A stretch of 64,000 nt of DNA, taken from assembly GCA_037893245.1 (NCBI GenBank), contig JBAIAA010001616.1, positions 23,685 to 87,684 on the forward strand, given 5' to 3'. A program made the translations under genes and the position numbers. Position 1 is the stretch's first letter; every line of letters begins with the position of its first letter. This document shows positions 40,116-54,329 of this stretch, one piece after another. The notes below the pieces were generated by a model, which was given only the letters and a program-made list of their open reading frames with translations, did not search any database and had not been told where the DNA came from. The DNA comes from Crossaster papposus (Eukaryota; Echinodermata; Asteroidea; Velatida; Solasteridae).

Positions 40116-43100
40116 AACTCGAGGGCTTGTTCCCACATCATGTGTTTATTTCTTATGCACACTTCTTTCCCTTTACATATTTAACTCGAGGGCTTGTTCC
40201 CACATCATGTGTTTATTTCTTATGCACACTTCTTTCCCTTTACATATTTCTTATGCACACTTCTTTCCCTTTACATATTTCTTATGCACACTTCTTTCCC
40301 TTTACATATTTAACTCGAGGGCTTGTTCCCACATCATGTGTTTATTTCTTATGCACACTTCTTTCCCTTTACATATTTCTTATGCACACTTCTTTCCCTT
40401 TACATATTTCTTATGCACACTTCTTTCCCTTTACATATTTCTTATGCACACTTCTTTCCCTTTACATATTTCTTATGCACACTTCTTTCCCTTTACATAT
40501 TTCTTATGCACACTTCTTTCCCTTTACATATTTCTTATGCACACTTCTTTCCCTTTACATATTTCTTATGCACACTTCTTTCCCTTTACATATTTCTTAT
40601 GCACACTTCTTTCCCTTTACATATTTCTTATGCACACTTCTTTCCCTTTACATATTTCTTATGCACACTTCTTTCCCTTTACATATTTCTTATGCACACT
40701 TCTTTCCCTTTACATATTTCTTATGCACACTTCTTTCCCTTTACATATTTCTTATGCACACTTCTTTCCCTTTACATATTTCTTATGCACACTTCTTTCC
40801 CTTTACATATTTCTTATGCACACTTCTTTCCCTTTACATATTTCTTATGCACACTTCTTTCCCTTTACATATTTCTTATGCACACTTCTTTCCCTTTACA
40901 TATTTCTTATGCACACTTCTTTCCCTTTACATATTTCTTATGCACACTTCTTTCCCTTTACATATTTCTTATGCACACTTCTTTCCCTTTACATATTTCT
41001 TATGCACATTTCTTTCCCTTTACATATTTCTTATGCACACTTCTTTCCCTTTACATATTTCTTATGCACACTTCTTTCCCTTTACATATTTCTTATGCAC
41101 ACTCCTTTCCCTTTACATATTTCTTATGCACACTTCTTTCCCTTTACATATTTCTTATGCACACTTCTTTCCCTTTACATATTTCTTATGCACACTTCTT
41201 TCCCTTTACATATTTCTTATGCACACTTCTTTCCCTTTACATATTTCTTATGCACACTTCTTTCCCTTTACATATTTAACTCGAGGGCTTGTTCCCACAT
41301 CATGTGTTTATTTCTTATGCACACTTCTTTCCCTTTACATATTTCTTATGCACACTTCTTTCCCTTTACATATTTCTTATGCACACTTCTTTCCCTTTAT
41401 TATTTCTTATGCACACTTCTTTCCCTTTACATATTTCTTATGCACACTTCTTTCCCTTTACATATTTCTTATGCACACTTCTTTCCCTTTACATATTTCT
41501 TATGCACACTTCTTTCCCTTTACATATTTCTTATGCACACTTCTTTCCCTTTACATATTTCTTATGCACACTTCTTTCCCTTTACATATTTCTTATGCAC
41601 ACTTCTTTCCCTTTACATATTTCTTATGCACACTTCTTTCCCTTTACATATTTCTTATGCACACTTCTTTCCCTTTACATATTTCTTATGCACACTTCTT
41701 TCCCTTTACATATTTCTTATGCACACTTCTTTCCCTTTACATATTTCTTATGCACACTTCTTTCCCTTTACATATTTCTTATGCACACTTCTTTCCCTTT
41801 ACATATTTCTTATGCACACTTCTTTCCCTTTACATATTTCTTATGCACACTTCTTTCCCTTTACATATTTCTTATGCACACTTCTTTCCCTTTACATATT
41901 TCTTATGCACACTTCTTTCCCTTTACATATTTCTTATGCACACTTCTTTCCCTTTACATATTTCTTATGCACACTTCTTTCCCTTTACATATTTCTTATG
42001 CACACTTCTTTCCCTTTACATATTTCTTATGCACACTTCTTTCCCTTTACATATTTCTTATGCACACTTCTTTCCCTTTACATATTTCTTATGCACACTT
42101 CTTTCCCTTTACATATTTCTTATGCACACTTCTTTCCCTTTACATATTTCTTATGCACACTTCTTTCCCTTTACATATTTCTTATGCACACTTCTTTCCC
42201 TTTACATATTTCTTATGCACACTTCTTTCCCTTTACATATTTCTTATGCACACTTCTTTCCCTTTACATATTTCTTATGCACACTTCTTTCCCTTTACAT
42301 ATTTCTTATGCACACTTCTTTCCCTTTACATATTTCTTATGCACACTTCTTTCCCTTTACATATTTCTTATGCACACTTCTTTCCCTTTACATATTTCTT
42401 ATGCACACTTCTTTCCCTTTACATATTTCTTATGCACACTTCTTTCCCTTTACATATTTCTTATGCACACTTCTTTCCCTTTACATATTTCTTATGCACA
42501 CTTCTTTCCCTTTACATATTTCTTATGCACACTTCTTTCCCTTTACATATTTCTTATGCACACTTCTTTCCCTTTACATATTTCTTATGCACACTTCTTT
42601 CCCTTTACATATTTCTTATGCACACTTCTTTCCCTTTACATATTTCTTATGCACACTTCTTTCCCTTTACATATTTTGTATGCACACTTCTTTCCCTTTA
42701 CATATTTCTTATGCACACTTCTTTCCCTTTACATATTTCTTATGCACACTTCTTTCCCTTTACATATTTCTTATGCACACTTCTTTCCCTTTACATATTT
42801 CTTATGCACACTTCTTTCCCTTTACATATTTCTTATGCACACTTCTTTCCCTTTACATATTTCTTATGCACACTTCTTTCCCTTTACATATTTCTTATGC
42901 ACACTTCTTTCCCTTTACATATTTCTTATGCACACTTCTTTCCCTTTACATATTTCTTATGCACACTTCTTTCCCTTTACATATTTCTTATGCACACTTC
43001 TTTCCCTTTACATATTTCTTATGCACACTTCTTTCCCTTTACATATTTCTTATGCACACTTCTTTCCCTTTACATATTTCTTATGCACACTTCTTTCCCT

Positions 43101-43172
43101 TTACATATTTCTTATGCACACTTCTTTCCCTTTACATATTTCTTATGCACACTTCTTTCCCTTTACATGTTT
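40116..43172 (+). repeat. Remnant D cassette (1-3) with two long runs
   Basis: Insert starts: 40116, 40183, 40312, 41278. Units between: 1, 3, 30, 60. Only the 1-3 couplet of the cassette remains. The 60-unit run (41314-43172) is the longest between intact inserts in the middle of the window; it has one 1-bp-short unit (TTTATTATTTC, about 41400) and a TTTTGTATGC unit at 42678, again 491 bp before the next CATGTTT (43169). Private changes: GCACATTTC about 41009, CACTCCTTTCC about 41103. Confidence 0.88.
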
Positions 43173-45667
43173 AACTCGAGGGCTTGTTCCCACATCATGT
43201 GTTTATTTCTTATGCACACTTCTTTCCCTTTACATATTTCTTATGCACACTTCTTTCCCTTTACATATTTCTTATGCACACTTCTTTCCCTTTACATATT
43301 TCTTATGCACACTTCTTTCCCTTTACATATTTCTTATGCACACTTCTTTCCCTTTACATATTTCTTATGCACACTTCTTTCCCTTTACATATTTCTTATG
43401 CACACTTCTTTCCCTTTACATATTTCTTATGCACACTTCTTTCCCTTTACATATTTCTTATGCACACTTCTTTCCCTTTACATATTTCTTATGCACACTT
43501 CTTTCCCTTTACATATTTCTTATGCACACTTCTTTCCCTTTACATATTTCTTATGCACACTTCTTTCCCTTTACATATTTCTTATGCACACTTCTTTCCC
43601 TTTACATATTTCTTATGCACACTTCTTTCCCTTTACATATTTCTTATGCACACTTCTTTCCCTTTACATATTTCTTATGCACACTTCTTTCCCTTTACAT
43701 ATTTCTTATGCACACTTCTTTCCCTTTACATATTTCTTATGCACACTTCTTTCCCTTTACATATTTCTTATGCACACTTCTTTCCCTTTACATATTTCTT
43801 ATGCACACTTCTTTCCCTTTACATATTTCTTATGCACACTTCTTTCCCTTTACATATTTCTTATGCACACTTCTTTCCCTTTACATATTTTGTATGCACA
43901 CTTCTTTCCCTTTACATATTTCTTATGCACACTTCTTTCCCTTTACATATTTCTTATGCACACTTCTTTCCCTTTACATATTTCTTATGCACACTTCTTT
44001 CCCTTTACATATTTCTTATGCACACTTCTTTCCCTTTACATATTTCTTATGCACACTTCTTTCCCTTTACATATTTCTTATGCACACTTCTTTCCCTTTA
44101 CATATTTCTTATGCACACTTCTTTCCCTTTACATATTTCTTATGCACACTTCTTTCCCTTTACATATTTCTTATGCACACTTCTTTCCCTTTACATATTT
44201 CTTATGCACACTTCTTTCCCTTTACATATTTCTTATGCACACTTCTTTCCCTTTACATATTTCTTATGCACACTTCTTTCCCTTTACATATTTCTTATGC
44301 ACACTTCTTTCCCTTTACATATTTCTTATGCACACTTCTTTCCCTTTACATATTTCTTATGCACACTTCTTTCCCTTTACATATTTCTTATGCACACTTC
44401 TTTCCCTTTACATATTTAACTCGAGGGCTTGTTCCCACATCATGTGTTTATTTCTTATGCACACTTCTTTCCCTTTACATATTTAACTCGAGGGCTTGTT
44501 CCCACATCATGTGTTTATTTCTTATGCACACTTCTTTCCCTTTACATATTTCTTATGCACACTTCTTTCCCTTTACATATTTCTTATGCACACTTCTTTC
44601 CCTTTACATATTTATTATGCACACTTCTTTCCCTTTACATATTTCTTATGCACACTTCTTTCCCTTTACATATTTCTTATGCACACTTCTTTCCCTTTAC
44701 ATATTTCTTATGCACACTTCTTTCCCTTTACATATTTCTTATGCACACTTCTTTCCCTTTACATATTTCTTATGCACACTTCTTTCCCTTTACATATTTC
44801 TTATGCACACTTCTTTCCCTTTACATATTTCTTATGCACACTTCTTTCCCTTTACATATTTCTTATGCACACTTCTTTCCCTTTACATATTTCTTATGCA
44901 CACTTCTTTCCCTTTACATATTTCTTATGCACACTTCTTTCCCTTTACATATTTCTTATGCACACTTCTTTCCCTTTACATATTTCTTATGCACACTTCT
45001 TTCCCTTTACATATTTCTTATGCACACTTCTTTCCCTTTACATATTTCTTATGCACACTTCTTTCCCTTTACATATTTCTTATGCACACTTCTTTCCCTT
45101 TACATATTTCTTATGCACACTTCTTTCCCTTTACATATTTCTTATGCACACTTCTTTCCCTTTACATATTTTGTATGCACACTTCTTTCCCTTTACATAT
45201 TTCTTATGCACACTTCTTTCCCTTTACATATTTCTTATGCACACTTCTTTCCCTTTACATATTTCTTATGCACACTTCTTTCCCTTTACATATTTCTTAT
45301 GCACACTTCTTTCCCTTTACATATTTCTTATGCACACTTCTTTCCCTTTACATATTTCTTATGCACACTTCTTTCCCTTTACATATTTCTTATGCACACT
45401 TCTTTCCCTTTACATATTTCTTATGCACACTTCTTTCCCTTTACATATTTCTTATGCACACTTCTTTCCCTTTACATATTTCTTATGCACACTTCTTTCC
45501 CTTTACATATTTCTTATGCACACTTCTTTCCCTTTACATATTTCTTATGCACACTTCTTTCCCTTTACATATTTCTTATGCACACTTCTTTCCCTTTACA
45601 TATTTCTTATGCACACTTCTTTCCCTTTACATATTTCTTATGCACACTTCTTTCCCTTTACATGTTT
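43173..45667 (+). repeat. D-family long runs with degenerate cassette
   Basis: Insert starts: 43173, 44418, 44485. Units between: 39, 1, 37. The insert at 43173 is preceded by CATGTTT. TTTTGTATGC units are at 43892 and 45173. The n=1 pair at 44418/44485 is the only one in the window not followed by n=3. ATATTTATTATG at about 44614 is private. Confidence 0.88.
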
Positions 45668-47257
45668 AACTCGAGGGCTTGTTCCCACATCATGTGTTTA
45701 TTTCTTATGCACACTTCTTTCCCTTTACATATTTCTTATGCACACTTCTTTCCCTTTACATATTTCTTATGCACACTTCTTTCCCTTTACATATTTAACT
45801 CGAGGGCTTGTTCCCACATCATGTGTTTATTTCTTATGCACACTTCTTTCCCTTTACATATTTCTTATGCACACTTCTTTCCCTTTACATATTTCTTATG
45901 CACACTTCTTTCCCTTTACATATTTCTTATGCACACTTCTTTCCCTTTACATATTTCTTATGCACACTTCTTTCCCTTTACATATTTCTTATGCACACTT
46001 CTTTCCCTTTACATATTTAACTCGAGGGCTTGTTCCCACATCATGTGTTTATTTCTTATGCACACTTCTTTCCCTTTACATATTTAACTCGAGGGCTTGT
46101 TCCCACATCATGTGTTTATTTCTTATGCACACTTCTTTCCCTTTACATATTTCTTATGCACACTTCTTTCCCTTTACATATTTCTTATGCACACTTCTTT
46201 CCCTTTACATATTTAACTCGAGGGCTTGTTCCCACATCATGTGTTTATTTCTTATGCACACTTCTTTCCCTTTACATATTTCTTATGCACACTTCTTTCC
46301 CTTTACATATTTCTTATGCACACTTCTTTCCCTTTACATATTTCTTATGCACACTTCTTTCCCTTTACATATTTCTTATGCACACTTCTTTCCCTTTACA
46401 TATTTCTTATGCACACTTCTTTCCCTTTACATATTTCTTATGCACACTTCTTTCCCTTTACATATTTCTTATGCACACTTCTTTCCCTTTACATATTTCT
46501 TATGCACACTTCTTTCCCTTTACATATTTCTTATGCACACTTCTTTCCCTTTACATATTTCTTATGCACACTTCTTTCCCTTTACATATTTCTTATGCAC
46601 ACTTCTTTCCCTTTACATATTTCTTATGCACACTTCTTTCCCTTTACATATTTCTTATGCACACTTCTTTCCCTTTACATATTTCTTATGCACACTTCTT
46701 TCCCTTTACATATTTCTTATGCACACTTCTTTCCCTTTACATATTTCTTATGCACACTTCTTTCCCTTTACATATTTCTTATGCACACTTCTTTCCCTTT
46801 ACATATTTCTTATGCACACTTCTTTCCCTTTACATATTTCTTATGCACACTTCTTTCCCTTTACATATTTCTTATGCACACTTCTTTCCCTTTACATATT
46901 TCTTATGCACACTTCTTTCCCTTTACATATTTCTTATGCACACTTCTTTCCCTTTACATATTTCTTATGCACACTTCTTTCCCTTTACATATTTCTTATG
47001 CACACTTCTTTCCCTTTACATATTTAACTCGAGGGCTTGTTCCCACATCATGTGTTTATTTCTTATGCACACTTCTTTCCCTTTACATATTTAACTCGAG
47101 GGCTTGTTCCCACATCATGTGTTTATTTCTTATGCACACTTCTTTCCCTTTACATATTTCTTATGCACACTTCTTTCCCTTCACATATTTCTTATGCACA
47201 CTTCTTTCCCTTTACATATTTAACTCGAGGGCTTGTTCCCACATCATGTGTTTATTT
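45668..47257 (+). repeat. Higher-order repeat D, last copy
   Basis: Insert starts: 45668, 45797, 46019, 46086, 46215, 47026, 47093, 47222. Units between: 3, 6, 1, 3, 25, 1, 3. CATGTTT precedes 45668. A complete 3-6-1-3 cassette is followed by a further 1-3 couplet; CCCTTCACATATTT at about 47180 is private. The ordered region ends at the last insert (47222-47257). Confidence 0.9.
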
Positions 47258-48220
47258 CTTATGCACACTTCTTTCCTTTACATATTTCTTATGCACACTT
47301 CTTTCCCTTTACATATTTCTTATGCACACTTCTTTCCCTTTACATATTTCTTATGCACACTTCTTTCCCTTTACATATTTCTTATGCACACTTCTTTCCC
47401 TTTACATATTTCTTATGCACACTTCTTTCCCTTTACATATTTCTTATGCACACTTCTTTCCCTTTACATATTTCTTATGCACACTTCTTTCCCTTTACAT
47501 ATTTCTTATGCACACTTCTTTCCCTTTACATATTTCTTATGCACACTTCTTTCCCTTTACATATTTCTTATGCACACTTCTTTCCCTTTACATATTTCTT
47601 ATGCACACTTCTTTCCCTTTACATATTTCTTATGCACACTTCTTTCCCTTTACATATTTCTTATGCACACTTCTTTCCCTTTACATATTTCTTATGCACA
47701 CTTCTTTCCCTTTACATATTTCTTATGCACACTTCTTTCCCTTTACATATTTCTTATGCACACTTCTTTCCCTTTACATATTTCTTATGCACACTTCTTT
47801 CCCTTTACATATTTCTTATGCACACTTCTTTCCCTTTACATATTTCTTATGCACACTTCTTTCCCTTTACATATTTCTTATGCACACTTCTTTCCCTTTA
47901 CATATTTCTTATGCACACTTCTTTCCCTTTACATATTTCTTATGCACACTTCTTTCCCTTTACATATTTCTTATGCACACTTCTTTCCCTTTACATATTT
48001 CTTATGCACACTTCTTTCCCTTTACATATTTCTTATGCACACTTCTTTCCCTTTACATATTTCTTATGCACACTTCTTTCCCTTTACATATTTCTTATGC
48101 ACACTTCTTTCCCTTTACATATTTCTTATGCACACTTCTTTCCCTTTACATATTTCTTATGCACACTTCTTTCCCTTTACATATTTCTTATGCACACTTC
48201 TTTCCCTTTACATATTTCTT

Positions 48221-48243
48221 ATGCTTTCCACTTCATTATTTCT
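48221..48243 (+). repeat. Irregular joint, possible insert remnant
   Basis: Reads ATGCTTTCCACTTCATTATTTC between normal units. The CTT..TCCAC..TCAT..TTATTT order matches that of the insert with many bases missing, so a badly damaged insert is likely, but a corrupted 31-bp unit cannot be excluded. Confidence 0.5.
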
Positions 48244-49124
48244 TATGCACACTTCTTTCCCTTTACATATTTCTTATGCACACTTCTTTCCCTTTACATA
48301 TTTCTTATGCACACTTCTTTCCCTTTACATATTTCTTATGCACACTTCTTTCCCTTTACATATTTCTTATGCACACTTCTTTCCCTTTACATATTTCTTA
48401 TGCACACTTCTTTCCCTTTACATATTTCTTATGCACACTTCTTTCCCTTTACATATTTCTTATGCACACTTCTTTCCCTTTACATATTTCTTATGCACAC
48501 TTCTTTCCCTTTACATATTTCTTATGCACACTTCTTTCCCTTTACATATTTCTTATGCACACTTCTTTCCCTTTACATATTTCTTATGCACACTTCTTTC
48601 CCTTTACATATTTCTTATGCACACTTCTTTCCCTTTACATATTTCTTATGCACACTTCTTTCCCTTTACATATTTCTTATGCACACTTCTTTCCCTTTAC
48701 ATATTTCTTATGCACACTTCTTTCCCTTTACATATTTCTTATGCACACTTCTTTCCCTTTACATATTTCTTATGCACACTTCTTTCCCTTTACATATTTC
48801 TTATGCACACTTCTTTCCCTTTACATATTTCTTATGCACACTTCTTTCCCTTTACATATTTCTTATGCACACTTCTTTCCCTTTACATATTTCTTATGCA
48901 CACTTCTTTCCCTTTACATATTTCTTATGCACACTTCTTTCCCTTTACATATTTCTTATGCACACTTCTTTCCCTTTACATATTTCTTATGCACACTTCT
49001 TTCCCTTTACATATTTCTTATGCACACTTCTTTCCCTTTACATATTTCTTATGCACACTTCTTTCCCTTTACATATTTCTTATGCACACTTCTTTCCCTT
49101 TACATATTTCTTATGCACACTTCT

Positions 49125-49155
49125 TTCCCTTTACATATTCTTTCCCTTTACATAT
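49125..49155 (+). repeat. Partial-unit joint
   Basis: TTTACATATTC is followed directly by TTTCCCTTTACATATTTC, so part of one unit (the CTTATGCACACTT part) is missing. The duplicated CTTTCCCTTTACATATT gives the reading a local slippage appearance. Confidence 0.7.
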
Positions 49156-49710
49156 TTCTTATGCACACTTCTTTCCCTTTACATATTTCTTATGCACACT
49201 TCTTTCCCTTTACATATTTCTTATGCACACTTCTTTCCCTTTACATATTTCTTATGCACACTTCTTTCCCTTTACATATTTCTTATGCACACTTCTTTCC
49301 CTTTACATATTTCTTATGCACACTTCTTTCCCTTTACATATTTCTTATGCACACTTCTTTCCCTTTACATATTTCTTATGCACACTTCTTTCCCTTTACA
49401 TATTTCTTATGCACACTTCTTTCCCTTTACATATTTCTTATGCACACTTCTTTCCCTTTACATATTTCTTATGCACACTTCTTTCCCTTTACATATTTCT
49501 TATGCACACTTCTTTCCCTTTACATATTTCTTATGCACACTTCTTTCCCTTTACATATTTCTTATGCACACTTCTTTCCCTTTACATATTTCTTATGCAC
49601 ACTTCTTTCCCTTTACATATTTCTTATGCACACTTCTTTCCCTTTACATATTTCTTATGCACACTTCTTTCCCTTTACATATTTCTTATGCACACTTCTT
49701 TCCCTTTACA

Positions 49711-49733
49711 TTCTAGCTTTCCCTTATATTTCT
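49711..49733 (+). repeat. Irregular joint, possible insert remnant
   Basis: Reads TTCTAGCTTTCCCTTATATTTC. TCTAG..CTT..CCC..TTATTT could derive from CTCGAGGGCTTGTTCCC..TTTATTT with losses, but the match is weak. Confidence 0.45.
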
Positions 49734-50970
49734 TATGCACACTTCTTTCCCTTTACATATTTCTTATGCACACTTCTTTCCCTTTACATATTTCTTATGC
49801 ACACTTCTTTCCCTTTACATATTTCTTATGCACACTTCTTTCCCTTTACATATTTCTTATGCACACTTCTTTCCCTTTACATATTTCTTATGCACACTTC
49901 TTTCCCTTTACATATTTCTTATGCACACTTCTTTCCCTTTACATATTTCTTATGCACACTTCTTTCCCTTTACATATTTCTTATGCACACTTCTTTCCCT
50001 TTACATATTTCTTATGCACACTTCTTTCCCTTTACATATTTCTTATGCACACTTCTTTCCCTTTACATATTTCTTATGCACACTTCTTTCCCTTTACATA
50101 TTTCTTATGCACACTTCTTTCCCTTTACATATTTCTTATGCACACTTCTTTCCCTTTACATATTTCTTATGCACACTTCTTTCCCTTTACATATTTCTTA
50201 TGCACACTTCTTTCCCTTTACATATTTCTTATGCACACTTCTTTCCCTTTACATATTTCTTATGCACACTTCTTTCCCTTTACATATTTCTTATGCACAC
50301 TTCTTTCCCTTTACATATTTCTTATGCACACTTCTTTCCCTTTACATATTTCTTATGCACACTTCTTTCCCTTTACATATTTCTTATGCACACTTCTTTC
50401 CCTTTACATATTTCTTATGCACACTTCTTTCCCTTTACATATTTCTTATGCACACTTCTTTCCCTTTACATATTTCTTATGCACACTTCTTTCCCTTTAC
50501 ATATTTCTTATGCACACTTCTTTCCCTTTACATATTTCTTATGCACACTTCTTTCCCTTTACATATTTCTTATGCACACTTCTTTCCCTTTACATATTTC
50601 TTATGCACACTTCTTTCCCTTTACATATTTCTTATGCACACTTCTTTCCCTTTACATATTTCTTATGCACACTTCTTTCCCTTTACATATTTCTTATGCA
50701 CACTTCTTTCCCTTTACATATTTCTTATGCACACTTCTTTCCCTTTACATATTTCTTATGCACACTTCTTTCCCTTTACATATTTCTTATGCACACTTCT
50801 TTCCCTTTACATATTTCTTATGCACACTTCTTTCCCTTTACATATTTCTTATGCACACTTCTTTCCCTTTACATATTTCTTATGCACACTTCTTTCCCTT
50901 TACATATTTCTTATGCACACTTCTTTCCCTTTACATATTTCTTATGCACACTTCTTTCCCTTTACATATT

Positions 50971-51003
50971 TACTAGGGCTGTTCCACATCATTCTTTATA
51001 TTT
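50971..51003 (+). repeat. Damaged 36-bp insert
   Basis: Normal insert phase. Reads TACTAGGGCTG, TTCCACATCATTC, TTTATATTT. Clearly an insert: GGGCT, TTCC, ACATCAT are kept; AA, CG, one T, one C and TGTG are lost or changed, so the XhoI site is gone. It resembles the damaged copy at 1081 in both type and place of loss. Confidence 0.75.
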
Positions 51004-52209
51004 CTTATGCACACTTCTTTCCCTTTACATATTTCTTATGCACACTTCTTTCCCTTTACATATTTCTTATGCACACTTCTTTCCCTTTACATATTTCTTA
51101 TGCACACTTCTTTCCCTTTACATATTTCTTATGCACACTTCTTTCCCTTTACATATTTCTTATGCACACTTCTTTCCCTTTACATATTTCTTATGCACAC
51201 TTCTTTCCCTTACATATTTCTTATGCACACTTCTTTCCCTTTACATATTTCTTATGCACACTTCTTTCCCTTTACATATTTCTTATGCACACTTCTTTCC
51301 CTATACATATTTCTTATGCACACTTCTTTCCCTCTACATATTTCTTATGCACACTTCTTTCCCTTTACATATTTCTTATGCACACTTCTTTCCCTTACAT
51401 ATTTCTTATGCACACTTCTTTCCCTTTACATATTTCTTATGCACACTTCTTTCCTTTACATATTTCTTATGCACACTTCTTTCCCTTTACATATGTCTTA
51501 TGCACACTTCTTTCCCTTTACATATTTCTTATGCACACTTCTTTCCCTTTACATATTTCTTATGCACACTTCTTTCCCTTTACATATTTCTTATGCACAC
51601 TTCTTTCCCTTTACATATTTCTTATGCACACTTCTTTCCCTTTACATATTTCTTATGCACACTTCTTTCCCTTTACATATTTCTTATGCACACTTCTTTC
51701 CCTTTACATATTTCTTATGCACACTTCTTTCCCTTTACATATTTCTTATGCACACTTCTTTCCCTTTACATATTTCTTATGCACACTTCTTTCCCTTTAC
51801 ATATTTCTTATGCACACTTCTTTCCCTTTACATATTTCTTATGCACACTTCTTTCCCTTTACATATTTCTTATGCACACTTCTTTCCCTTTACATATTTC
51901 TTATGCACACTTCTTTCCCTTTACATATTTATTATGCACACTTCTTTCCCTTTACATATTTCTTATGCACACTTCTTTCCCTTTACCTATTTCTTATGCA
52001 CACTTCTTTCCCTTTACATATTTCTTATGCACACTTCTTTCCCTTTACATATTTCTTATGCACACTTCTTTCCCTTTACATATTTCTTATGCACACTTCT
52101 TTCCCTTTACATATTTCTTATGCACACTTCTTTCCCTTTACATATTTCTTATGCACACTTCTTTCCCTTTACATATTTCTTATGCACACTTCTTTCCCTT
52201 TACATATTT

Positions 52210-54293
52210 AACTCGAGGGCTTGTTCCCACATCATGTGTTTATTTCTTATGCACACTTCTTTCCCTTTACATATTTCTTATGCACACTTCTTTCCCTTTA
52301 CATATTTCTTATGCACACTTCTTTCCCTTACATATTTCTTATGCACACTTCTTTCCCTTTACATATTTCTTATGCACACTTCTTTCCCTTTACATATTTC
52401 TTATGCACACTTCTTTCCCTTTACATATTTCTTATGCACACTTCTTTCCCTTTACATATTTCTTATGCACACTTCTTTCCCTTTACATATTTCTTATGCA
52501 CACTTCTTTCCCTTACATATTTCTTATGCACACTTCTTTCCCTTTACATATTTCTTATGCACACTTCTTTCCCTTTACATATTTCTTATGCACACTTCTT
52601 TCCCTTTACATATTTCTTATGCACACTTATTTCCCTTTACATATTTCTTATGCACACTTCTTTCCCTTTACATATTTCTTATGCACACTTCTTTCCCTTT
52701 ACATATTTCTTATGCACACTTCTTTCCCTTTACATATTTCTTATGCACACTTCTTTCCCTTTACATATTTCTTATGCACACTTCTTTCCCTTTACATATT
52801 TCTTATGCACACTTCTTTCCCTTTACATATTTCTTATGCACACTTCTTTCCCTTTACATATTTCTTATGCACACTTCTTTCCCTTTACATATTTCTTATG
52901 CACACTTCTTTCCCTTTACATATTTCTTATGCACACTTCTTTCCCTTTACATATTTCTTATGCACACTTTTTTCCCTTTACATATTTCTTATGCACACTT
53001 CTTTCCCTTTACATATTTCTTATGCACACTTCTTTCCCTTTACATATTTCTTATGCACACTTCTTTCCCTTACATATTTCTTATGCACACTTCTTTCCCT
53101 TTACATATTTCTTATGCACACTTCTTTCCCTTTACATATTTCTTATGCACACTTCTTTCCCTTTACATATTTCTTATGCACACTTATTTCCCTTTACATA
53201 TTTCTTATGCACACTTCTTTCCCTTTACATATTTCTTATGCACACTTCTTTCCCTTTACATATTTCTTATGCACACTTCTTTCCCTTTACATATTTCTTA
53301 TGCACACTTCTTTCCCTTTACATATTTCTTATGCACACTTCTTTCCCTTTACATATTTCTTATGCACACTTCTTTCCCTTTACATATTTCTTATGCACAC
53401 TTCTTTCTCTTTACATATTTCTTATGCACACTTCTTTCCCTTTACATATTTCTTATGCACACTTCTTTCCCTTTACATATTTCTTATGCACACTTCTTTC
53501 CCTTTACATATTTCTTATGCACACTTCTTTCCCTTTACATATTTCTTATGCACACTTCTTTCCCTTTACATATTTCTTATGCACACTTCTTTTCCTTTAC
53601 ATATTTCTTATGCACACTTCTTTCCCTTTACATATTTCTTATGCACACTTCTTTCCCTTTACATATTTCTTATGCACACTTCTTTCCCTTTACATATTTA
53701 ACTCGAGGGCTTGTTCCCACATCATGTGTTTATTTCTTATGCACACTTCTTTCCCTTTACATATTTCTTATGCACACTTCTTTCCCTTTACATATGTCTT
53801 ATGCACACTTCTTTCCCTTTACATATTTCTTATGCACACTTCTTTCCCTTTACATATTTCTTATGCACACTTCTTTCCCTTTACATATTTCTTATGCACA
53901 CTTCTTTCCCTTTACATATTTCTTATGCACACTTCTTTCCCTTTACATATTTCTTATGCACACTTCTTTCCCTTTACATATTTCTTATGCACACTTCTTT
54001 CCCTTTACATATTTCTTATGCACACTTCTTTCCCTTTACATATTTCTTATGCACACTTCTTTCCCTTTACATATTTCTTATGCACACTTCTTTCCCTTTA
54101 CATATTTCTTATGCACACTTCTTTCCCTTTACATTTTTCTTATGCACACTTCTTTCCCTTTACATATTTCTTATGCACACTTCTTTCCCTTTACATATTT
54201 CTTATGCACACTTCTTTCCCTTTACATATTTCTTATGCACACTTCTTTCCCTTTACATATTTCTTATGCACACTTCTTTCCCTTTACATTTTT
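52210..54293 (+). repeat. Higher-order family C, leading part
   Basis: Insert starts: 52210, 53700. Units between: 47, 18. Three 1-bp-short CCCTTACAT units lie in the 47-unit run (about 52328, 52513, 53068). Other markers: ACACTTATTTCCC (about 52628, 53184), CACTTTTTTCCC (about 52968), TTTCTCTTTAC (about 53405). After the insert at 53700 the second unit boundary is TATGTCTTATG (53795), exactly as after the insert at 56296. Confidence 0.9.
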
Positions 54294-54329
54294 AACTCGA
54301 GAGCTTGTTCCCACATCATGTGTTTATTT
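54294..54329 (+). repeat. 36-bp insert, CTCGAGAGC variant
   Basis: G to A inside the GGG run (CTCGAGAGCTTG), which breaks the possible GGG/CCC stem but keeps XhoI. Preceded by CATTTTT, as are 59937 and 62883; those two have the normal GGG, so the G to A change is private. Confidence 0.9.

Larger units (their letters stand above)
47258..52209 (+). repeat. Second near-uniform zone without intact inserts
   Basis: About 4.95 kb with no intact 36-bp insert. From about 47280 to 51190 units are identical except for four irregular joints (48221, 49131, 49711, 50971). From 51200 to 51500 there is a cluster of changes: CCCTTACAT (twice), CCCTATACAT, CCCTCTACAT, TTTCCTTTAC and TATGTCTTATG. The last and CCCTTACAT are typical of family C, so the right end of this zone already belongs to that lineage. 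Same caution as for 1-10624: the uniformity may be a consensus effect. Confidence 0.88.
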
